A DNA stretch of 64,000 nucleotides, taken from positions 1,178,001-1,242,000 of the forward strand of contig NZ_PHQX01000001.1 of NCBI RefSeq assembly GCF_002803515.1, in the 5' to 3' direction. Positions 58,649 to 64,000 of this stretch are shown in pieces (position 1 is the stretch's first letter; every line of letters starts with the position of its first letter). A program made the translations under genes and the position numbers. Below the pieces are notes generated by a model, which saw only the letters and a list, made by a program, of their open reading frames with translations, did no database searches and had not been told where the DNA came from. This DNA is from Stenotrophomonas lactitubi. Its GTDB lineage: Bacteria; Pseudomonadota; Gammaproteobacteria; Xanthomonadales; Xanthomonadaceae.

Positions 58649-59788
58649 TCAGGGCAGGCGGCGGGCCAGTGAACGCGCCGATGCCGCCACGCCCAGCAGC
58701 ATCGCTGCCACGCACAGGAAGGCAAAGCCCAGGCTGGTGGCATGGGCGAGCGCGCCGATCGCTGCAGGGCCTGCAAGGATGCCGGCGTAGCCCAGGGTGG
58801 TGACTGCGGTGATCGCAATGCTCTCCGGCATCGCGCGCTGCTGGCCGGCCATCGAGAACAGGGCGGGCACGATGTTGGCGCAGCCCAGGCCCACCAGCAC
58901 GTAGCCGAACAGCGCCATCGCGAAGGAGGGCACCAATGTGGCCAGTGCGAAACCGCCCGCAGCGGTGATGCCACCAATGACGATGGTGCGGGTGCGGCCA
59001 AGGCGCTCGACGATGCCATCGCCGAACAGGCGCATCGCGGTCATCGCCAGCGTGAACACGGCAAAGCCGGCACCGGCCTGGTCGCGCGGCACCTGCCGCA
59101 CTTCGGCCAGGAACACCGCACTCCAGTCGAGCATCGAGCCCTCGGCCAGGAACACTACGAAGGCGAGCACACTGATGAACAGCACGACGCCATGCGGCAC
59201 GGCCAGCATCGGGCCGTCATGCAGGATGCGCTGCGGGCGCCAGTGCGGTGCCGACAACAGGGCCACCAGCAGCATCGCCGCCACGGCAACCAATGACGCC
59301 AGCCACAGCGGAGTGCCGAGCACCAACAGGCCGGTCATGCAGCCTGCGCCGACGAAGCCACCAATGCTGTAGAACGCGTGGAAGCCGGACATCATCGGGC
59401 GTCCCGCATCGCGCTCGACGGCCACCGCCTGCATGTTCATCGTGCAGTCCATCGCGCCCACACCCGCACCGAACACGAACAGCGTCGCCCCCAGTGCCAG
59501 CGGCGTGGGGGTGAGCGTCAGCAGCGGCAGCGCGAGCAGAATCAAGGCCGTGGTGGTGATCATCAAGCGGCGCGAGCCCAGGCGCGCGGTCAACGCACCT
59601 GCCAGCGGCATCGCCAGCAATGAGCCCAGCCCCAGGCACAGCAGCAACCCGCCGAGGCTGGCATCGGACAACCCGGCCTTGGCCTTGGCGTAGGGCACCA
59701 TCGGTGCCCAGGCAGCGGTGGCAAAGCCGGGGATGAAGAACGCAGCGCGGGTGGCGTGCTGCTGGGCGCGGGGAGAAGAAGGCGTCAT
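58649..59788 (-). CDS. MFS transporter, 12 transmembrane helices
   Basis: The 379-residue protein has a typical compact MFS pattern: ARAAFFIPGFATAAWAPMVPYAKAKAGLSDASLGGLLL at the N terminus, the ALTARLGSRRLM loop 2-3 motif, GAMDCTMNMQAVAVE on helix 5 and FRLFGDGIVERLGRTRTI in the second half. It belongs to the YbjJ/fucose-permease-like group; substrate unknown. A perfect LacI-type palindrome lies about 31 bp upstream of its start codon, so a sugar-responsive repressor may control it. It is convergent with the upstream hydrolase lipoprotein. Confidence 0.85.
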   Translation of the reverse strand: MTPSSPRAQQHATRAAFFIPGFATAAWAPMVPYAKAKAGLSDASLGGLLLCLGLGSLLAMPLAGALTARLGSRRLMITTTALILLALPLLTLTPTPLALGATLFVFGAGVGAMDCTMNMQAVAVERDAGRPMMSGFHAFYSIGGFVGAGCMTGLLVLGTPLWLASLVAVAAMLLVALLSAPHWRPQRILHDGPMLAVPHGVVLFISVLAFVVFLAEGSMLDWSAVFLAEVRQVPRDQAGAGFAVFTLAMTAMRLFGDGIVERLGRTRTIVIGGITAAGGFALATLVPSFAMALFGYVLVGLGCANIVPALFSMAGQQRAMPESIAITAVTTLGYAGILAGPAAIGALAHATSLGFAFLCVAAMLLGVAASARSLARRLP

Positions 59789-59818
59789 GCGCGAGGAAGG
59801 CTGCAGAGGATTGCTTTA

Positions 59819-59832
59819 TGAAAACGTTTTCA
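59819..59832. promoter_or_regulatory. LacI/GalR-type operator-like palindrome
   Basis: The perfect 14-bp palindrome TGAAAACGTTTTCA has the central CG of LacI-family operators. It lies about 31 bp upstream of the MFS start codon. No LacI-family gene is in the window. It could also serve the divergent hydrolase at 59975, though that is 143 bp away. Confidence 0.55.
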
Positions 59833-59974
59833 CGGGGCCCGGGCAAGTGCCATGCATGACATCGAATGTCGAATACGAATGCATTGGTCCGGATGCGTCA
59901 CCAGTGATTAACGCCATCAGTGGAGAGTAGCCCGACGGTCGGCATTCCGCCCGGCCGCTGCCGGAGATCAGCGC

Positions 59975-60670
59975 ATGAGCACCACACCGACCATCCTCCT
60001 CGTCCATGGGTTCTGGGGCGGGGCCGCACACTGGGCCAAGGTGATCCTGGAACTGCACCGCAAGGGCCACGACCAGGTGAAGGCGGTCGAGCTGCCGCTG
60101 ACCTCGCTGGTCAACGACGCCGAGCGGACGCGCCGGATGATCCGCCAGATCGATGGCCCGGTCGTGCTGGTCGGGCACTCGTATGGTGGCGCGGTGATCA
60201 CCGAAGCCGGCAACCAGCCCAACGTGCAGGGCCTGGTCTACATCGCCGCGTTTGCGCCGGACAGTGGTGAGAGCCCCGGCGGCATTACCCAGCAGCACCT
60301 GCCCGAAGCGGCACCGAACCTCGCCCCGGACAGCGATGGCTATCTGTGGCTGCGTGCCGACAAGTTCCATGAGAGTTTCTGCCAGGACCTGAGCGCCGAC
60401 GAAGGCTGGGTGATGGCCGTGACCCAGAAGGCGCCGCTGGCCAGCACCTTCGGTGATGCGATCAGCGACCCGGCGTGGAAGCACAAGCCGAGCTGGTACC
60501 AGCTTTCCAGCCAGGACCGGATGATCTCGCCACAGAACCAGAAGGCCATGGCCGAACGCCTGCAGCCCAAGCGCCTGCTGCAGCTGGAAGCGAGCCATGC
60601 CTCGCTGGCCTCGCATCCGGCCGAGGTGGCGGCACTGATCCTGGAGGCGGTGGCGGCCGTCGACGGCTGA
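59975..60670 (+). CDS. Alpha/beta hydrolase, 231 residues
   Basis: The protein has the oxyanion strand ILLVHGFWGG (7-16), nucleophile elbow GHSYGG at 67-72 with Ser69, an Asp in SSQDRMISPQ and a His in LEASHASLASHP, completing the triad. It resembles the YdeN/RBBP9-neighbour and esterase EstC-like hydrolases found widely; no signal peptide is seen, so it is cytoplasmic. A GCCGGAGATC site precedes the ATG. It is the first plus-strand gene after the LacI-type palindrome. Confidence 0.85.
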   Translation: MSTTPTILLVHGFWGGAAHWAKVILELHRKGHDQVKAVELPLTSLVNDAERTRRMIRQIDGPVVLVGHSYGGAVITEAGNQPNVQGLVYIAAFAPDSGESPGGITQQHLPEAAPNLAPDSDGYLWLRADKFHESFCQDLSADEGWVMAVTQKAPLASTFGDAISDPAWKHKPSWYQLSSQDRMISPQNQKAMAERLQPKRLLQLEASHASLASHPAEVAALILEAVAAVDG

Positions 60671-60725
60671 CGTTTGCCACGGGGCAGCGCCTGCTCAGGT
60701 CCGGGCGCCACCCACGACAGCGGAA

Positions 60726-60749
60726 GCGCAGGAGAGTAAACTCCTGCGC
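60726..60749. terminator. Hairpin with 9-bp stem between hydrolase and siderophore receptor
   Basis: GCGCAGGAG pairs with CTCCTGCGC around AGTAAA. It has no T-run. It may be an mRNA end or part of the receptor leader; no Fur box is visible in this 156-bp gap. Confidence 0.4.
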
Positions 60750-60826
60750 CTGCGGCCCTTGGCCGCCATTCCCCCTTTCCCTCGAGCCGCCGCCAGAGGA
60801 TCCCACCCCTTCGTGGAGGTCCCGTC

Positions 60827-63022
60827 GTGTCGTCCGTGCCTGTTCGTTTTTCCGTCCTCTCCCTGCGTCGTCGCCCGTTGGCGAGGGCTCTTGCCCATGG
60901 TCTTCTGCTGACCTCAGTGGCCGCTGCCGGCGCCGCCTCGGCGCAGTCCGCACCGGCTGAAGAAGAGGGCAGGACGACCTCGCAGACCCTGCAGACCGTG
61001 CAGGTCACCGCCAACCAGCTGGGCACCATCACCGAAGGCAGCGGCGCCTACACACCGGGCACCATCGCCACCGCCACCCGCCTGGTACTGACGCCGCGGC
61101 AGACCCCGCAGACCATCAGCGTTATCACCCGTGCGCAGATGGATGACTTCGGCCTGGACGGCATCGATGATGTGATGCGGGTGACCCCGGGCATCAGCAT
61201 CGTTACCTACGACAGTGAGCGTACCGAGTACTACGCACGTGGTTTTGCCGTGCAGAACTTCCAGTACGACGGTATTCCGATGTCGCGCGATTCGGCCTAC
61301 TCGGCCGGCAATACGCTCAGCGATACCGCGATCTACGACCGCATCGAAGTGCTCAAGGGTGCCACCGGCCTGCTGACCGGCATGGGCGATCCCGGCGCGA
61401 CCATCAACCTGGTGCGCAAGAAGCCGGGCAAGGAATTTGCCGGCAGTGCGACGCTCGGCGTCGGCCGCTGGGACGACTACCGCGCCGAAGTCGATGTCGG
61501 CGGACCGCTGACCGCTGATGGCCGCGTGCGTGGTCGCGCGGTAGGTGCCTGGCAGGACAAGCATTCCAATCTGGACTTCTACCAGCGCACCAGCAAGGTC
61601 GGCTATGCCGTGCTGGAGGCCGATCTGGGCGAACGCACGCTGCTGACCGTGGGTGGCGACGTGCTGGAGAGCGACCCCAAGGGCTCGACCTGGGGCGGCA
61701 TTCCGTTGCTGGACAGCCAGGGCAATTTCAATGACATGCCGCGCTCGTTCAACAACGGTACCCGCTGGAGTGGCTGGCGCCAGTACGTGCGCACCGGCTT
61801 TGCCACGCTGGAACACACCTTCGACAACGACTGGGTGGCCAAGCTGCAGCTCAACCACCAGGTCAACGGCTACGATGCGGCGCTGGCCGGTGCGGCCGGT
61901 GGCAATCCCGATCCGGTCACCGGCGAAGGCGTTTCGTTGTGGCTGGGCAAGTATGTCGGTAAGACCGTCAGCAACGCTGCCGACTTCTACCTGAGTGGCA
62001 ACTTCGGCCTGTTCGGTCGTCAGCATGAACTGGTGGTCGGCGGCAGTGCGTCGCGCAAGCGCTGGACCAACACCGGTTATTCGCCGCAGCCCGGCTATCC
62101 GACCGCCGTTGCCGACTACAACAGCTGGAAGGGTGATATCCCGGAACCGGAATGGCAGCGCGGTTACGGCAACAATGAAGTGACCCGCGAGAACGGCCTG
62201 TACGTGGTCGGTCGCTTCGATGTGGCCGACCCGTTGAAGGTGATCGTCGGCAGCCGCCTGGCCAGCTACCGTTCGCCGCAGACGCGCGAGACCGGTGTGT
62301 TCGTGCCGTATGCCGGCGTGGTCTACGACCTTGGCGAGCACTATTCGGTGTATGCCAGCTACAGCACCATCTTCAAGCCGCAGGGTGAGCGCGACGAACA
62401 GGGCAAGGCACTGGATCCGCTGGAAGGCCGCAGCTATGAAATGGGTCTGAAGGCGGAGTTCTTCGACGGCCGCTTCAATGCCAGCGCGGCGCTGTTCCAG
62501 CTTGACCAGGACAACTTCGCCCAGCCTACCGGTGGCAAGACGCCGACCGGCGATATCGCCTATCGCGGATTGATGGGGGTGCGCACCAAGGGCTACGAAC
62601 TGGAGTTGTCCGGACAACTGGCCGAGGGCTGGCAGGTGCAGGGCGGCTTTGCGCACAAGATCGCCCGCCAGGCAGGGACCAAGGTGTCCACGCTGGAGCC
62701 GGAAAACCAGTTCAGCCTGCACACCAGCTACCGCCTGCGCGGCGACTGGCAGGGGCTGACCGTCGGTGGCGGCGCGCGCTGGCAGGATTCCACGTTCGGC
62801 ACCATCACCAACCCGGCCAATGGTGCGTCGGTGGTCCATCGCACCCAGCCGTACTGGCTGCTGGATGCCATGGCGCGCTACCAGTTCAACGATCGCCTGT
62901 CGGCCACCGTCAACGTCAACAACCTGCTGGACAAGCGCTATTACACGATCTTCAGCTGGTACAGCACCTACACCTGGGGCGAGCCGCGCAACGTGCGGCT
63001 GGCGGTGACGTACAAGTTCTGA
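60827..63022 (+). CDS. TonB-dependent siderophore receptor
   Basis: The 731-residue receptor starts with GTG after a GTGGAGG site. It has an N-terminal signal peptide (about 1-40, with RRRPLARALAHGLLLTSVAAAGAASAQ), a TonB box-like TVQVTANQL, and a plug typical of FhuE/FpvA-type siderophore receptors: LTPRQTPQTISVITRAQMDDF, RVTPGISIVTYDSERTEYYARGF and LKGATGLLTGMGDPGATINLVRKKP. The barrel ends WGEPRNVRLAVTYKF. It imports ferric hydroxamate or mixed siderophores. No biosynthesis genes are near, so it may take up foreign siderophores. Confidence 0.9.
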   Translation: MSSVPVRFSVLSLRRRPLARALAHGLLLTSVAAAGAASAQSAPAEEEGRTTSQTLQTVQVTANQLGTITEGSGAYTPGTIATATRLVLTPRQTPQTISVITRAQMDDFGLDGIDDVMRVTPGISIVTYDSERTEYYARGFAVQNFQYDGIPMSRDSAYSAGNTLSDTAIYDRIEVLKGATGLLTGMGDPGATINLVRKKPGKEFAGSATLGVGRWDDYRAEVDVGGPLTADGRVRGRAVGAWQDKHSNLDFYQRTSKVGYAVLEADLGERTLLTVGGDVLESDPKGSTWGGIPLLDSQGNFNDMPRSFNNGTRWSGWRQYVRTGFATLEHTFDNDWVAKLQLNHQVNGYDAALAGAAGGNPDPVTGEGVSLWLGKYVGKTVSNAADFYLSGNFGLFGRQHELVVGGSASRKRWTNTGYSPQPGYPTAVADYNSWKGDIPEPEWQRGYGNNEVTRENGLYVVGRFDVADPLKVIVGSRLASYRSPQTRETGVFVPYAGVVYDLGEHYSVYASYSTIFKPQGERDEQGKALDPLEGRSYEMGLKAEFFDGRFNASAALFQLDQDNFAQPTGGKTPTGDIAYRGLMGVRTKGYELELSGQLAEGWQVQGGFAHKIARQAGTKVSTLEPENQFSLHTSYRLRGDWQGLTVGGGARWQDSTFGTITNPANGASVVHRTQPYWLLDAMARYQFNDRLSATVNVNNLLDKRYYTIFSWYSTYTWGEPRNVRLAVTYKF

Positions 63023-63038
63023 TCGCGTTGCCACATGA

Positions 63039-63072
63039 CACGCCCGCGATGCCGGACGGCATCGCGGGCGTG
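63039..63072. terminator. Perfect 34-bp hairpin between receptor and pirin genes
   Basis: The stem CACGCCCGCGATGCC / GGCATCGCGGGCGTG with a GGAC loop lies between two convergent stops. There is no U-run, but the strength of the stem supports transcript-end function. Confidence 0.55.
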
Positions 63073-63076
63073 TGGG

Positions 63077-63778
63077 TTACAGCGGCAGGTCGAACACCAG
63101 CACTTCGGCGTCGTTGCCGTTTTCCAGGGTCAGCTGTGCCTCGTCGCTGACCTGCAGCGCGTCACCCGCTTCCAGGGTGATGCCGTTGACCTGCAGCTGG
63201 CCCCGCGCCACCTGCACATACGCGCCGCGGCCGGCAGCCAGGGCGTGATGCAGCTTCTGCTCGCCATCGAGGATGGTGGCGAAGATGCGCGCATCCTGAT
63301 GGATGTGCAGCGAGCCATCGGCGCCATCTGGCGAGGCGATCAGGCGCAGCTGGCCGCGCTTGCTCTCCGGCGTGAAGTGGGTCTCCTCATACGACGGCGT
63401 GATGTTCTCGGTCTGCGGGAAGATCCAGATCTGCAGGAAATGCACCGGATCGGTGGCCGAATGGTTGAACTCGCTGTGGCTGACACCGCTGCCGGCGCTC
63501 ATGCGCTGCACGTCGCCGTAGCGCAGCACCGAACCGGTGCCCATCGAGTCCTTGTGCTCCAGTGCGCCACCCAGCACGTAGGAGACGATCTCCATGTTGC
63601 TGTGGCTGTGGGTGCCGAAACCCTGGCCGCCGGTCACCTTGTCTTCGTTGATGACCCGCAGCGGGCCGAAGCTCACATAGCGGGGGTCGTAGTAGCTGGC
63701 GAACGAGAAGGTATGGCGCGAGGACAGCCAGCCATGCTCGGCCAGGCCACGGGTAGCGCTCTTGCGGATCTGCAGCAT
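63077..63778 (-). CDS. Pirin family protein (YhaK/quercetinase-like bicupin)
   Basis: The 233-residue bicupin begins MLQIRKSATRGLAEHGWLSSRHTFSFASYYDP, typical of pirins. The metal ligands are all present: His57 and His59 in GFGTHSHSNMEIVSYVL, His101 and Glu103 in GVSHSEFNHS. The C-terminal cupin is shorter. Relatives act as redox sensors or quercetin dioxygenases. The start at 63778 has an AAGGAGATTCCATC site. It is divergent from the LysR gene, with 140 bp between them, so the LysR protein probably regulates it. Confidence 0.9.
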   Translation of the reverse strand: MLQIRKSATRGLAEHGWLSSRHTFSFASYYDPRYVSFGPLRVINEDKVTGGQGFGTHSHSNMEIVSYVLGGALEHKDSMGTGSVLRYGDVQRMSAGSGVSHSEFNHSATDPVHFLQIWIFPQTENITPSYEETHFTPESKRGQLRLIASPDGADGSLHIHQDARIFATILDGEQKLHHALAAGRGAYVQVARGQLQVNGITLEAGDALQVSDEAQLTLENGNDAEVLVFDLPL

Positions 63779-63905
63779 GATGGAATCTCCTTGTTCGATG
63801 GTTTCGATGGGGCGGGATGGGCTGGCAGCCGCTGTGTTTTCCCGTTGAGGAGAAGTATCCGCTTGCACCTTGGGTTTGAAAAACGGATAGTTTTGACAGC
63901 CATCA

Positions 63906-63918
63906 TCGAAAATTTCGA
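63906..63918. promoter_or_regulatory. Palindrome TCGAAAATTTCGA in the pirin-lysR gap
   Basis: The perfect 13-bp palindrome (T-N11-A form) abuts the start codon of the LysR gene. It fits a LysR-type autoregulation site, but the length and composition are not specific. Confidence 0.4.
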
Positions 63919-64000
63919 ATGCTCAAGCTCAGCCTCGATGCCCTGCAGATCCTGGACGCGATCGACCGCCGAGGCTCATTCGCCGGCGCCGGCAAGGCCC
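63919..64000 (+). CDS. LysR-type transcriptional regulator, N-terminal fragment
   Basis: Only the first 27 codons are in the window: MLKLSLDALQILDAIDRRGS then FAGAGKA. The start of the LysR winged helix-turn-helix (ALxxLxAIxxxGSFxxAAKxL pattern) is recognisable. It is divergent from the pirin gene, the common LysR-pirin arrangement, and cut by the right edge. Confidence 0.85.
   Translation, partial: MLKLSLDALQILDAIDRRGSFAGAGKA

Noticed and set aside
60671..60826. Fur box for the siderophore receptor
   Set aside because: The gap is GC-rich and no GATAAT-type hexamer array is visible, so iron control may be indirect.

Overview
The window is GC-rich, gene-dense chromosomal DNA of a Xanthomonadaceae gammaproteobacterium, most likely the Stenotrophomonas maltophilia complex. 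Three things suggest this: the housekeeping proteins look xanthomonad; the operator in front of lexA is of the xanthomonad type; and the intergenic spaces are full of short palindromes starting with GTAG, the hallmark of the SMAG repeats of S. maltophilia. No prophage, integrase, transposase, plasmid function or CRISPR array is visible.

Layout. 1-5.4 kb: end of a luciferase-like oxidoreductase, a PPOX-fold protein, a SMAG array, an ExoD/CNNM-CorC membrane pair, and a DUF47-Pit phosphate uptake pair. 5.5-10.4 kb: an S10 carboxypeptidase, a GNAT enzyme, parE and a small secreted charged protein. 10.4-21.8 kb: a tightly packed run pyrG-kdsA-two small membrane proteins-eno-ftsB-ispD-ispF-truD, an Smr protein on the other strand, then surE-pcm-yqaA-nlpD without the rpoS that follows nlpD in enterics. 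22-32 kb: Mth938-like, yhbY, rlmE-ftsH, a repeat-rich gap, folP-miaA-hfq-hflX, pncC and an AarF/UbiB kinase. 32-38 kb: the SOS and information block lexA-recA-recX-alaS-csrA-tRNA-Ser(GCU).

From 38 kb the window becomes accessory and envelope-oriented. It holds a Zur-box-controlled TonB-dependent receptor (TBDR), a homodimeric pyruvate dehydrogenase E1, and a cell-surface-signalling cassette (FecI sigma, FecR, an STN-domain TBDR) followed directly by a Tat-exported PhoD-type phosphatase. Facing it is a mirror-image pair, a TBDR followed directly by a Tat-exported phospholipase C. Beyond these lie a TsdA-like di-heme plus tri-heme cytochrome c pair under a perfect FNR/Anr-type box, two alpha/beta hydrolases, an MFS exporter, a siderophore-type TBDR, a pirin and the start of a LysR regulator.

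How it fits together. The most interesting region is 44-55 kb. Two convergent modules each couple an outer-membrane receptor to an exported phosphoesterase, one of them with a complete FecI/FecR signalling system. Candidate Pho boxes (10-11 of 14 consensus positions) precede both receptors, and another precedes the Pit operon. This suggests organophosphate scavenging under phosphate limitation, which is an inference. The second notable structure is a family of three roughly 100-bp intergenic elements. Their long outer helix and two inner hairpins differ in sequence between copies but keep base pairing, as expected of a selected three-way-junction RNA or a structured mobile repeat.
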